Origin: Micromonospora sp. WMMD882
Lineage (GTDB): Bacteria; Actinomycetota; Actinomycetes; Mycobacteriales; Micromonosporaceae
Direction: 5' to 3'
Assembly (NCBI RefSeq): GCF_027497255.1
Contig: NZ_CP114903.1
Coordinates: forward strand, 1,488,001 to 1,552,000
DNA length: 64,000 bases
Shown here piece by piece: positions 52,713 to 61,147 of the stretch. A program made the translations under genes and the position numbers. The notes under the pieces were generated by a model, which was not told the origin of the DNA, searched no databases, and worked only from the letters and a program-made list of their open reading frames with translations. Every line of letters begins with the position of its first letter. Position 1 is the first letter of the stretch.

Positions 52713-53798
52713 CTACCCTCCCTGCGGGGCTGCCGCGACGGCGGCCAGCTCCCGTTCCTTCGCCTCGTAGAGCGCCCTGATGTTGCCGCTGCCGAAGGTG
52801 AGCGCGCCCCGCCGCTCGATCAGCTCCAGGAACAGCGTCCGGCGTACGTGCATCGACTCGGTGAAGATCTGCAGCAGGTGCCCGGCGTGGTCCCGGTCGA
52901 CCAGCACCCCCAGGTCACGCAGCCGGTCGATCGGGGCGTCGAGCCGGCCGACCCGGTCCTGAAGGACGTCGTAGTAGCTGCCCGGGGTGCCGGCGAACCG
53001 CACGCCCCGGCCGCGCAGCTCCTCGACGGCGGCGACGATGTCGTCGGTGGCCAGGCCGAGGTGCTGCACGCCGGCCCCGGCGTGCCGGTCGAGGAAGGCG
53101 TCGATCTGGCCGGGCCGGCGGGTGGCGTCCGGCTCCAGCAGCACCAGGGTGACCTGCCCGGACCGGCTCTGCACCACCGTGGAGTTCATCGCCTGCCCGG
53201 CCACCTCGACGTGCTCGGTGAAGATCGGGTCGAACCCGAAGACGTCCCGGTAGTGCGCGACGGTGTCGTCGAGCTGTCCGGGCGGCACGCAGATCGCCAG
53301 GTGGTCGATCCGGGTGAGCGGCCCGCCGGTCTGCCCGGCCGGCTCGGCCAGCGGCTCGAACACGCCGGGCAGGAACCGCTCCCGGTCGCCCCGGCGCTGC
53401 ACCAGCCGGTGCCGCACGTCGCCGAAGCCGCCCACCTCGGCGACGACCACCTCGGCGTCCGCGCCGGTGAAGGCGTGCGGCGGGGTCAGCGCCGTCGCCC
53501 CCCGGGCGACCAGGTCGGCGTACGCGTCGGCGATGTCGTCGACCTCCAACGCGACGACGGCGACGCCGTCACCGTGCCGCTGCACGTACGTCGACGCCTC
53601 GTGCCCGGCGGTCAGCCCGGAGGTGAGCACCATCCGGATGTCGCCCTGCCGCAGCAGCAGCGACCGCTGGCCGGTCAGCCCGGTCTCCGGGCCGCCCTGC
53701 CCGCAGAGTTGGAAGCCGACGGCCGTGCCGAAGTAGAAGGCCGCCTGCCGGGCGTCCCCCACGAACATCTCGATATGGTCGATTGCGCGTATCTGCAT
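52713..53798 (-). CDS. hmaS: 4-hydroxymandelate synthase (HmaS)
   Basis: A 361-residue Fe(II) dioxygenase that turns 4-hydroxyphenylpyruvate into (S)-4-hydroxymandelate, losing CO2. The three iron ligands are His166 (IDHLAIC), His246 (GVQHLGLA) and Glu325 (FLELIERR). HmaS is chosen over the related HPPD because of the AMNSTVVQS block and the NIRALYEA segment: Tyr344 aligns with the Tyr that HmaS uses where HPPD has Phe. The offset to known HmaS ligands is a constant five residues. It makes the substrate for the HmO gene 15 kb to the left. The start is ATG 53798 behind GGAAAG. Confidence 0.87.
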   Translation of the reverse strand: MQIRAIDHIEMFVGDARQAAFYFGTAVGFQLCGQGGPETGLTGQRSLLLRQGDIRMVLTSGLTAGHEASTYVQRHGDGVAVVALEVDDIADAYADLVARGATALTPPHAFTGADAEVVVAEVGGFGDVRHRLVQRRGDRERFLPGVFEPLAEPAGQTGGPLTRIDHLAICVPPGQLDDTVAHYRDVFGFDPIFTEHVEVAGQAMNSTVVQSRSGQVTLVLLEPDATRRPGQIDAFLDRHAGAGVQHLGLATDDIVAAVEELRGRGVRFAGTPGSYYDVLQDRVGRLDAPIDRLRDLGVLVDRDHAGHLLQIFTESMHVRRTLFLELIERRGALTFGSGNIRALYEAKERELAAVAAAPQGG

Positions 53799-53840
53799 TG
53801 GTCTTTCCAGCCTCTCCACAGTTCCCCCCGTGTGGTCGGA

Positions 53841-53857
53841 CCGGGCCGCCGGCCCGG
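53841..53857. terminator. Short hairpin between the KS gene and hmaS
   Basis: CCGGGCC and GGCCCGG form a perfect 7-bp stem around a 3-base loop in the 71-base gap. It is a weak terminator or attenuator inside the operon. Confidence 0.4.
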
Positions 53858-53869
53858 GTGCTGCGTGAC

Positions 53870-55108
53870 TCACCTCCCCGGCCCGGCGGCCCGGCCGAGC
53901 AGCAGGCTGACGTTCTGCCCGCCGAAGCCGAAGGAGTTGGACAGGGCGAACTCCGGGTCGGCCGCGCGGGCCCGCGTGCGGATGTGGTCGGCCGGGCAGT
54001 CCGGGTCCGGGTCGTCCAGGTGGTACGTGGGCGGCAGCAGCCCCCGCCCCAGGGCCAGCGCGGTCACCGCCGCCTCCAACGCGCCGGACGCGCCGAGCAG
54101 GTGCCCGGTGAGCGCCTTGGTGGAGCTGACCGGCACCGCCCCCGCCCCGAAGACGTCGGCCAGCGCGACGGTCTCGGCGACGTCGCCGAGTCTCGTGCCG
54201 GTGCCGTGGGCGTTGACGTAGCCGACGTCGCCCGGCCCGACGCCGCCGACGGCCAGGGCGCGACGCATGCTCGCGGCGGCGCCGGCCCCGTCCGGGCGCG
54301 GCGTGGTGGGGTGGTGCGCGTCGGTGGTGACCCCGTACCCGGCGAGCCGGGCGTAGCCGGTCACGCCCCGGGCGGCGGCGTGCCCGGCACGTTCCAGCAC
54401 CAACAGCGCGGCCCCCTCGGCCAGCACGAACCCGTTGCGTCGCCGGTCGAACGGCCGGCTCGCCCCGGTCGGGTCGGCCCAGCCCCGGGCCAGGGCGCGG
54501 GCGTTGCCGAAGGTGTCGGCGAACGTCCCGAACAGCGGGGCCTCACTGGCCCCGCACAGCACCACGTCCGCCTCGCCGGCGCGGATCAGCCGGGCCGCGT
54601 CGGCGATGGCCTGCGCGCCGGACGCGCAGGCGGTGCCGACAGCGGAGGCGTACCCGCGGATGCCGTGGGCGATGGCGATCCGCGCCGCCGGCATGTTCGG
54701 CAGGATGCCGGTGAGCAGGTACGGACTCACCGCCGCCCGGCCCCGTTCGGCCCGTGCCACCGCCTGCGCCTCCAGGGTGGCCATCCCGCCGACACCGCCG
54801 ACGATCACGCCGATCCGGTCGGGGTCGACGTCCCGGCCGACCTCGATGCCGGCGTCGGCGAGCGCCTCGGCGGCGGTGAGCAGCGCGAGGACCACGATGC
54901 GGTCCAGCACCCGGGTCTCCGGGCCGGTGGCGACCGTACGCGGGTCGACGTCCGGCAGGAACCCGCCGACCTCCACCGACGCCTCGGCGGGGTGCCCGGC
55001 GGGCGGGCGACCCAGCCCGGACCGGCCGGTGGTCAACGCGGCGAAGGTCTCCGCCGGACCCCGACCGGCCGGCGTGAACAGCCCCATGCCGGTGACCAGC
55101 ACGGTCAT
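53870..55108 (-). CDS. FabF-like ketosynthase (complete active site)
   Basis: A 412-residue condensing enzyme with Cys161 in TACASGAQA, His301 in NAHGTGTRLGD and His336 in TKALTGHLLGAS. It joins a malonyl-carrier unit to an acyl primer. It is closer to FabF than to the aromatic KS-alpha at 62.4 kb, so the cluster has two ketosynthase systems. Its ATG overlaps the stop of the ligase upstream by 4 bases. Confidence 0.88.
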   Translation of the reverse strand: MTVLVTGMGLFTPAGRGPAETFAALTTGRSGLGRPPAGHPAEASVEVGGFLPDVDPRTVATGPETRVLDRIVVLALLTAAEALADAGIEVGRDVDPDRIGVIVGGVGGMATLEAQAVARAERGRAAVSPYLLTGILPNMPAARIAIAHGIRGYASAVGTACASGAQAIADAARLIRAGEADVVLCGASEAPLFGTFADTFGNARALARGWADPTGASRPFDRRRNGFVLAEGAALLVLERAGHAAARGVTGYARLAGYGVTTDAHHPTTPRPDGAGAAASMRRALAVGGVGPGDVGYVNAHGTGTRLGDVAETVALADVFGAGAVPVSSTKALTGHLLGASGALEAAVTALALGRGLLPPTYHLDDPDPDCPADHIRTRARAADPEFALSNSFGFGGQNVSLLLGRAAGPGR

Positions 55109-56721
55109 GACGGCGCCTCGGCCAGGTACCGCTCCCGCAGCGCCACCTTGCGGACCTTGCCGGTGACGGTGACCGGGATGTCGTCGGCGCCCACCGGCGC
55201 CACCCGACGCAGGGTGGCCCCCACCTCCGGGCCGAGCGCGGCCCGCACCGCCTCGACGCGGTCGAGCCCCGGGTCGGCGCCGACGGCGAGCTCCAGCAGC
55301 ACGTCGGTGACCACGCCGGCCGGCTCCCGGACCATGACCACGGTGCAGTCGACCACGTCCGGGCAGGCCGCCAGGACACGTTCCTCGCTGAGCGCGGTGA
55401 AGAACCGCTTCCCGCCGCCGACGTCGACCGAGTCGACGGCCCGGTCCAGGTGGTAGTAGCGGCCGTCGGCGTCGGCGTACACCAGGTCGCCGGTCAGGTA
55501 CCAGCCGCGCAGCCGGAACCGGTACGTGGTGGCCGAGTCGTTCCAGTAGCCCCGGAACAGCGACGGCGAGTCGACGCCCAGCCAGCCGACCTCGCCGGGC
55601 GGAAGCTCGTTGCCGTCGAGGTCGAGCACCGCGACCCGGGCGAACCGGTACGGGCGGCCCACGCAGCGGCCGTACCGGTCGGTGTCGGCGTGGTGGGTGA
55701 CGTGGAACATCGAGTGGCCCATCTCGCTGGAGCCGAGACCGTCGACGAACACCGAGCCGGGCACCCGGGTGACGCCGTCGCGGGTGACGACGTCCCGGGC
55801 GCCGACGGCGACGAGTTTGCGCACGTGCGGCTCGTGGGAGCAGTCGCCGGTGTTGAACCACAGCCGCACCGACTCCAGGTCGTAGCCGGACAGGTCGAAC
55901 CGGGCCAGCTCCGCCCAGGTGACCGAGAACCCGAACACCCCGTCGGGCCGCCACCGCTGGATGGCGTCCAGCACCCGCCCGCCGCCCTGTTCGGACAGCA
56001 GGAACATCTCGGCCCGGTTGCCGAGCGCCTGGTTGACCATGAGGACGGTGGCGGTGTGCGGGGCGGGCAGCGCGTTGAGGATCCGGCTGGTGCCCTGCGC
56101 CTGCGGCATCGTCAGCAGGTGCCGGGTGGCGGCGAACAGGCTGGCGTGCGAGTGCAGCACCGCCTTGGGGATGCCGGTGGTGCCGGAGGTGTGGGTGATC
56201 ACGACCGGGTCGTCCGGGTGGTGCCGGTACGGCGTCGGCGCGGCGGCCGGGTCACCGGCGCCGGCCTCGGCGGGCGTGCCCAGCAGCGGCACGCCCAGGT
56301 CGTGGTCGGCGAGCAGGGCGGCGTGCGCGTCGTCGGCGAGCACCCCCGCGCCGCGCAGCCGACGCACGTACTCGGCGGCGATCTCCGGGCGCAGTCGGCC
56401 GTTCATCAGCGCCGGGATCGCGCCGAGCCGGCTCAGCGCGAGGAAGCTGAGCACCATGTCGGCGGCGTCGCCGGCCCACACCGCGATCGGGTCGCGGGGT
56501 CGCACGCCCCGGGCGTGCAGCCAGGCCGCCCGGGCGTCCACCATCCGGTCGAGCTGGCCGAGGGTCAGCGGGCGCTCGGCCGGGTGGCCGTCGACAGGCG
56601 TGTCGAAGGTGAGCCCCGGCCCGTCCGGGTCGGCCCCGTGGGCCAGCACCCGGGCCAGCACGTTGCCCGCGCCGATCAGCTCGTCGGCGGCGAGCCGACC
56701 GCGAAGTCCCCTGGTCCGCAT
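55105..56721 (-). CDS. Class I acyl-AMP/CoA ligase
   Basis: A 538-residue adenylate-forming enzyme. P-loop THTSGTTGIPKAVLHS; a GSSEMGHSMFH block in the A5 position; YLTGDLVYADADGRYYHLDR; and a final VTGKVRKVALRE with the catalytic lysine. It loads a carboxylic acid on CoA or a carrier protein. AAGGAG 7 bases before ATG 56721 supports this start, which overlaps the partial-KS gene by 46 bases. With the neighbouring KS genes it may prime the second polyketide line. Confidence 0.86.
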   Translation of the reverse strand: MRTRGLRGRLAADELIGAGNVLARVLAHGADPDGPGLTFDTPVDGHPAERPLTLGQLDRMVDARAAWLHARGVRPRDPIAVWAGDAADMVLSFLALSRLGAIPALMNGRLRPEIAAEYVRRLRGAGVLADDAHAALLADHDLGVPLLGTPAEAGAGDPAAAPTPYRHHPDDPVVITHTSGTTGIPKAVLHSHASLFAATRHLLTMPQAQGTSRILNALPAPHTATVLMVNQALGNRAEMFLLSEQGGGRVLDAIQRWRPDGVFGFSVTWAELARFDLSGYDLESVRLWFNTGDCSHEPHVRKLVAVGARDVVTRDGVTRVPGSVFVDGLGSSEMGHSMFHVTHHADTDRYGRCVGRPYRFARVAVLDLDGNELPPGEVGWLGVDSPSLFRGYWNDSATTYRFRLRGWYLTGDLVYADADGRYYHLDRAVDSVDVGGGKRFFTALSEERVLAACPDVVDCTVVMVREPAGVVTDVLLELAVGADPGLDRVEAVRAALGPEVGATLRRVAPVGADDIPVTVTGKVRKVALRERYLAEAPS

Positions 56722-57251
56722 TCCGTTTCTCCTTGCCCCAGCAGCACCGCGACCGCGTGGTCGCCGGTGGCGGTTTGTTCGATCAGGACCAGCAACGCCT
56801 CGTCCGCGTCGCCGTCGTACAGCAGCAGGTCCGCCTCGGCGACACCGTCGGCGCGGGAGTCGCCGGTGGGGCCGAGACAGAGCACCGGCCCGCCGAGTCC
56901 CCACCGCGCCGCCACGTGCCCGGCGATGCTGTTCGGCACGGACTGGAAGAAGAACAGCGGGCCGGGTCGCCCGCCGGCGGCCACGGTGGCGCGCACGTGC
57001 TCGGCGCTGTCCCGGTCACCGCTGGCGCTGACCAGCAGCACGGCGGTGCGCGCGCCGACGTCGGCCGGGGCGGGCGCGGCGCCGTGCCGGCGGACCAGAC
57101 AGCGTTCGGCGACCGCCGCGACCAGCGGCGGGAACGTCGAGCGCACGAAGCCGGGCACGACCGGCGGCGTGGTGTCGCCCGGCTCGGGCCAGCGGGCCTC
57201 GGCGAGCACCCGCAGCCCGGGGTGGTGGTCGTGGGACGCGGCGGCGGTCAT
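56676..57251 (-). CDS. Ketosynthase N-terminal-like protein (Ketoacyl-synt_2 type)
   Basis: A 191-residue protein. FVRSTFPPLVAAVAERCL and FFQSVPNSIAGHVAARWGLG resemble the shortened beta-ketoacyl-synthase-N domain found next to KS genes in aryl-polyene-type clusters. It lacks the catalytic Cys and His, so it is a partner or chain-length-factor-like protein. It overlaps its neighbours on both sides. Family assignment is moderate, from gene order and the QSVPNSIAG-type motif. Confidence 0.55.
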   Translation of the reverse strand: MTAAASHDHHPGLRVLAEARWPEPGDTTPPVVPGFVRSTFPPLVAAVAERCLVRRHGAAPAPADVGARTAVLLVSASGDRDSAEHVRATVAAGGRPGPLFFFQSVPNSIAGHVAARWGLGGPVLCLGPTGDSRADGVAEADLLLYDGDADEALLVLIEQTATGDHAVAVLLGQGETECGPGDFAVGSPPTS

Positions 57252-58333
57252 GCGGCGCCGACCAGCAGGGCGGTGTTCGCGCCGCCGAAGGCGGCGTTGA
57301 GGCTGAGCGCGTACGGGGTGGACGCCGGGCGGGGCGCGTCGCGGATCACGTCCAGCGGGCACGCCTCGTCCGGGCCGAGCCAGCCGGCGTTGACCGGCAG
57401 TTTCCCGTGCCGCAGGGCGAGCACCGTCACCACCAGTTCGAGCAGCCCGGACGCCTCCAGGGCGTGCCCGTGCAGCGCCTTGGTGGAGCTGACCGGAACC
57501 CGGTCGGCCGCCGCGCCGAGGGCGGCGCGCAACGCGTTGGCCTCGGCGGCGTCGCTGAACCCGGTGCCGGTGGCGTTGGCGTTGACGTACCCGACGGCGT
57601 CGGCGGACAGGTCGGCGCGGCGCAGCGCCGCCCGGACCGCGCGGGCCAGCCCCGCCCCGGTCGGGTCGGGCCGGCAGGGGTGGTAGGCGTCCCCGGCCCG
57701 CCCCCAGCCGAGCAGGTCGGCGAGCGGTCGGCGGGCCACCCGGGCCGACTCCAGCACCAGCGCCGCCACCCCGTCACCGAGCAGCGACCCGGTCCGCCCG
57801 GCGCTGAACGGGCGGACCGCCCCGTCGGTGGCCAGCGCCCGGCCGGCGTCGAACAGCGCGTACTGGTCGGGCTCGACGAGGTAGCCGGCGGCCACCACGA
57901 CCCGGTCGGCGTCGCCCCGGCGGATCAGGGCGGCGGCGTCGGCCACCGCCGAGCTGGCCGAGACGCAGGCGGTCGTGTAGACCCGCCGGGGTCCGCCGAG
58001 ACCGGCGCGGGCGGCCAGGTCCGCGGCGAGCGGCCCGGCGTCCGGTCCGCCGTGGACGGCCAGCAGCAGACCTGTCGCCTGCCGCCGCGCGCCGGTCAGG
58101 TCCGCCTGCGCGCAGGCCGCCCCGATCGCCGCGCCGAGCTCGTCGTCGAGGGCGTCGACGTCGGCGCAGGTCGCCGCCTGGTCGACCCGTCGGGCGGTGG
58201 TGTCGAAGCGGCGCACCGGCCCGAACGCCGCCGCCCCGGCGAGGACGCCGGCGAGCTGGGCGTCGGCGCCCCGGCCGAGGGCGCTGGTGGCGTGCACGCC
58301 GGTGACGCGGACGGTCGGCGGCCCCTCAGCCAT
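57248..58333 (-). CDS. Ketosynthase with Asn in place of the first catalytic His
   Basis: A 361-residue KS-like protein, shorter than the FabF-type one. Cys123 (TACVSAS) and His290 (HGHALEAS) are kept. The HGTGT motif reads NATGT: Asn253 replaces His and Ala254 replaces Gly. That His helps decarboxylate malonyl units, so this protein may transfer acyl groups without full condensation, or act as a partner of the complete KS. It overlaps the ACP gene by 8 bases. Confidence 0.8.
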   Translation of the reverse strand: MAEGPPTVRVTGVHATSALGRGADAQLAGVLAGAAAFGPVRRFDTTARRVDQAATCADVDALDDELGAAIGAACAQADLTGARRQATGLLLAVHGGPDAGPLAADLAARAGLGGPRRVYTTACVSASSAVADAAALIRRGDADRVVVAAGYLVEPDQYALFDAGRALATDGAVRPFSAGRTGSLLGDGVAALVLESARVARRPLADLLGWGRAGDAYHPCRPDPTGAGLARAVRAALRRADLSADAVGYVNANATGTGFSDAAEANALRAALGAAADRVPVSSTKALHGHALEASGLLELVVTVLALRHGKLPVNAGWLGPDEACPLDVIRDAPRPASTPYALSLNAAFGGANTALLVGAA

Positions 58334-58571
58334 CTGCGGGGGCGGTCAGGCAGGTCCTGAAGACCTCCCGGGCGTCGTCGACGGTGCGGATCCCGGCGAG
58401 CTGGTCGTCGGTGAGGTCCAGGCGGGCGTCGTAGCGCTGCTCGACCAGGTGCACCAGCCAGGCCAGCTCCATCGAGCCGAGCCGCTCGGGCACCTCGGCG
58501 GCCGGTCGGGCGGTCAGCTCGGCGAGCATGTCGACCAGCTCGGCCCGCCCGGGTACGGGCTGGGCGGCCAT
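58326..58571 (-). CDS. Acyl carrier protein (second)
   Basis: An 81-residue carrier with the phosphopantetheine Ser33 in RLGSMELAWLVHL. The N-terminal helix (ELVDMLAELT) and the DDAREVF end fit a carrier fold. The motif is GSM rather than the usual DSL. It overlaps the first ACP gene by 1 base and the KS gene by 8, so they are translated together. Confidence 0.8.
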   Translation of the reverse strand: MAAQPVPGRAELVDMLAELTARPAAEVPERLGSMELAWLVHLVEQRYDARLDLTDDQLAGIRTVDDAREVFRTCLTAPADG

Positions 58572-58840
58572 CAGCCGAGGTCGCTGGTGGCCGTGGCGGA
58601 GACCCGCTCGGCGACCATGCGGGTGAACTCGCCGACGGTCATCAGGGCGAGCTTCTCGTTCTCGTCCTCGGCGAACGTCAGCCCGTACCGGTCCTCGACC
58701 CGGACGGCGAGGTCGGCCAGGGCCAGCGACTCCAGGTCGACGCCGGCCGGACCGAGCGTGGTGTCGTCGTCGATGTCCTCGACGTCGTAGTTCATGTCCG
58801 TCAGTTGCGCGATGACGAAGGTACGGACCTCGTCGGACAT
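58571..58840 (-). CDS. Acyl carrier protein (first)
   Basis: An 89-residue carrier with Ser38 in GVDLESLALADLAVRV, the 4'-phosphopantetheine site, and an acidic helix II. It is the first gene of this stretch. The divergent PPTase starts 17 bases away and would modify it. Its position next to the two partial KS genes suggests it serves them; no ACP directly follows the aromatic KS-alpha/CLF pair. Confidence 0.87.
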   Translation of the reverse strand: MSDEVRTFVIAQLTDMNYDVEDIDDDTTLGPAGVDLESLALADLAVRVEDRYGLTFAEDENEKLALMTVGEFTRMVAERVSATATSDLG

Positions 58841-58857
58841 GCGGTTAACCTCTTTCC

Positions 58858-59625
58858 GTGAGCCAACTACCGGTGCCCGGTCGGGACGCCGTGTACGTGT
58901 GGGTCGACCGCGTCACCGGCGGTCAGCCGGAGACGACGCGGCGGATGGTGACGCGGGCGGCCGTGACGCTGCTCGACCGCGCGCCGGTCACCGTGTGGCG
59001 GGACGGGCAGGGCCGGCCCCGGGTGCGCGCCGGCGGCGTGGAGCTGCCGGTCAGCGTCAGTCACGTCGACGGGGTGGTGGCCGTGGCCGCCTGCCGGCAC
59101 GCCACGGTCGGGGTGGACGTGGAGCGTCGCCGACCGGTGCCGGCGCAGGCGCTGGCCCGGCGCTGGTTCGAGCCGGCCGCCGCGACCTGGGTGCGCGGGC
59201 GTCCGTCCCCGGCCGAGCAGGCGGACGCCTTCCTGCTGCTGTGGACGGCCAAGGAGGCCGTCGGCAAGGCCCTCGGGCTGGGCCTGCGCGCGGGCGGGCT
59301 GACCCGTGCGGTGCCGCTGCCCGCCGCCGCCGACGGCACGGCGGACCCGGGTGGGTCGGGGCCACTGCTGCGCGCGGTTCCCGGCGGCGCGGGCACGCGG
59401 GTCGGGCATCCGGACGCCGGCCCTGAGCTGGTGCTGGCCGTGGCGGTGGTCGGCCCGGCCCGGGAGGTCGTGGTGCTCGGGCCGGACCGGCAGGTGGCGG
59501 TGGAGCAGGCCGGGCGGGCTGGTCACGACGTCGCCGCCCGCAGCGCCTCGGTGGAGCGGACCAGCTTGCCGGTGGTGGTCCGGGGAAGCTGGGACAGCAG
59601 GCGCAGGACCCGCGGTCGCTTGTAG
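58858..59625 (+). CDS. Sfp-type 4'-phosphopantetheinyl transferase
   Basis: A 255-residue PPTase, the only rightward gene in the PKS block. The metal-binding GVDVE (Asp87, Glu89) and WTAKEAVGKALG (Glu133, Lys137) motifs are intact. It moves the phosphopantetheine arm from CoA to carrier proteins. There is no Shine-Dalgarno site before GTG 58858, so the mRNA may be leaderless. Its last 103 bases overlap the 3' end of the opposite-strand ligase; the residues there lack family likeness. Confidence 0.86.
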   Translation: MSQLPVPGRDAVYVWVDRVTGGQPETTRRMVTRAAVTLLDRAPVTVWRDGQGRPRVRAGGVELPVSVSHVDGVVAVAACRHATVGVDVERRRPVPAQALARRWFEPAAATWVRGRPSPAEQADAFLLLWTAKEAVGKALGLGLRAGGLTRAVPLPAAADGTADPGGSGPLLRAVPGGAGTRVGHPDAGPELVLAVAVVGPAREVVVLGPDRQVAVEQAGRAGHDVAARSASVERTSLPVVVRGSWDSRRRTRGRL

Positions 59626-60914
59626 CCGGCGAGTCGTTCGGTGAGCAGCTCGTCCAGGTCGCCCTCGGTGAGCGTGCCGTCGGTCTGGACGTACGCGGCG
59701 ATGCCCCCGTCGTAGACGACCACGGCGGCGCTCACCCCGGGCAACGCGGTGACGGTGGCCTCCACCTCGGTCAGGTCGACCTTCAGCCCGCCCACGCTGA
59801 CCTGCGAGTCGAGCCGCCCCCGCACGGTGACCAGCCCGGTGCCCGGATCGACGACGCCGGCGTCGCGGGTCCGTAACCAGCCGTCGGACCACCGGGTCGG
59901 GTCGGACAGCCCGACGTACGGCGATTCGGGGCAGCTCACCCACAGCTCGCCGGCGACCTCGCGGACCTCGACGCCGGGGGCGGGCGCGACGGCCGGGCGG
60001 TGCCGGCCGTGCAGGTCGGTGCCGATCACCCCGACCTCGGTCATCCCGTACATGTTGCCCAACGGCACGCCGTGGCGGTCCTGGAAGGCGCGCGCCACCG
60101 CGGCCGGGACGAGTTCCCCGCCGGTGGTCATCCGCGTGAACTGCGGCAGCGGCGTCGGCGGGCGGGTCGAGGCGAGCAGTCCGATGTGGAATGGCACCCC
60201 GAGCACGGTGGCCGGCGTGTCCTGGGCGGCGATCGCGGCGAGCACGGCGTCTCCGCTGAGCCGTTGCGGCGGCACCAGCTCGACGCGGGCGTGCAGCCCG
60301 TACAGCAGGCCGCCGACCAGGCCGAGCACGTGCACCATGGACGGCAGCAGGATGATCCGCTCGCCGGGCCGGGCGACGCCGTCGATCAGGGTGTAGCGGC
60401 GCACCTCGGCGACCAGGTCGGCGGCGGTACGACCGATCACCTTGGACGGTCCGGTGGAGCCGGAGCTGAGCTGGACGACCGCGTGCCCGCTGCCGGCCGG
60501 CCGGTCGCAGTAGCCGCTCAGCTCCTCCGTCACGTCCGCGAAGACACGCAGCGCGCCACCGCCGACGTGGGCCGGCGTGACCACGACCTGCGGGCCGAGC
60601 CGACGCAGGGCGGCGTCCACCTCGTAGTCGGTGAGCCGGTGGTCGAGCAGCACGGCCTGGCCGCCGCCGCGCCAGGTGGCCAGCAGGTTGACCACGTAGG
60701 ACAGTGACGGGGGCAGCCGCAGCGCGACCGCGCCTCCGGGGCGCAGCCCGGCGGCGGTCAGCCGGGCCTGCGCGTCGGCGACCAGCCGGCGCAGCGCGTC
60801 CCGGCGCACCGGCTCCGGGAGGCGAAGACAAACGTCGGTGGCCGGCCCGCCGAGCAGGACATCGTCCACCCAGCCCGGGTCGCTCACCGAAGATTCTTCC
60901 GCCGCACGAAACAT
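59523..60914 (-). CDS. Acyl-AMP ligase (aryl/fatty acid-activating)
   Basis: A 463-residue adenylate-forming enzyme. The P-loop is QLSSGSTGPSKVIG, the A5-like motif is YGMTEVG, and the lysine is in RTTTGKLVRS. It is shorter than the ligase at 55.1 kb. It would activate a starter or side-chain acid for the carrier proteins. The start is uncertain: ATG 60914 (used here), a GTG at 60887, or a GTG at 60962. None has a strong ribosome site. The 234-base upstream region contains a small palindrome. Confidence 0.82.
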   Translation of the reverse strand: MFRAAEESSVSDPGWVDDVLLGGPATDVCLRLPEPVRRDALRRLVADAQARLTAAGLRPGGAVALRLPPSLSYVVNLLATWRGGGQAVLLDHRLTDYEVDAALRRLGPQVVVTPAHVGGGALRVFADVTEELSGYCDRPAGSGHAVVQLSSGSTGPSKVIGRTAADLVAEVRRYTLIDGVARPGERIILLPSMVHVLGLVGGLLYGLHARVELVPPQRLSGDAVLAAIAAQDTPATVLGVPFHIGLLASTRPPTPLPQFTRMTTGGELVPAAVARAFQDRHGVPLGNMYGMTEVGVIGTDLHGRHRPAVAPAPGVEVREVAGELWVSCPESPYVGLSDPTRWSDGWLRTRDAGVVDPGTGLVTVRGRLDSQVSVGGLKVDLTEVEATVTALPGVSAAVVVYDGGIAAYVQTDGTLTEGDLDELLTERLAGYKRPRVLRLLSQLPRTTTGKLVRSTEALRAATS

Positions 60915-60946
60915 GGTCACCGCCGCCCAGCGCCCAGCACGAAATA

Positions 60947-60959
60947 GGCGATATTCGCC
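60947..60959. promoter_or_regulatory. Small palindrome upstream of the ligase gene
   Basis: GGCGA and TCGCC flank a 3-base centre in a locally less GC-rich stretch, 33 bases before the ligase start. It is a possible repressor site in the longest intergenic gap of the PKS block (60915-61147). Confidence 0.3.
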
Positions 60960-61147
60960 CAATCAGTGCGCCTGTTGATGTGTTGCGGGGAACCCTACGA
61001 CAGCGTTCCGGGGCATGACCAGATGCGAATGGCTAGATCAATTCGAGCGCCGGGCCCTATTGCCCGATGGCGGTCCGGCGGGCAGGATCGTCCGGCCGAG
61101 CGACGCTCGGGCAACCGTCCACTCCGACCGTCCGAACAGATTCGCCC

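Noticed and set aside
52713..53798. Annotation as 4-hydroxyphenylpyruvate dioxygenase (tyrosine degradation)
   Set aside because: The AMNSTVVQS and NIRALYEA segments follow hydroxymandelate synthase, including the Tyr that replaces an HPPD Phe, and HmO and HpgT partners are present.
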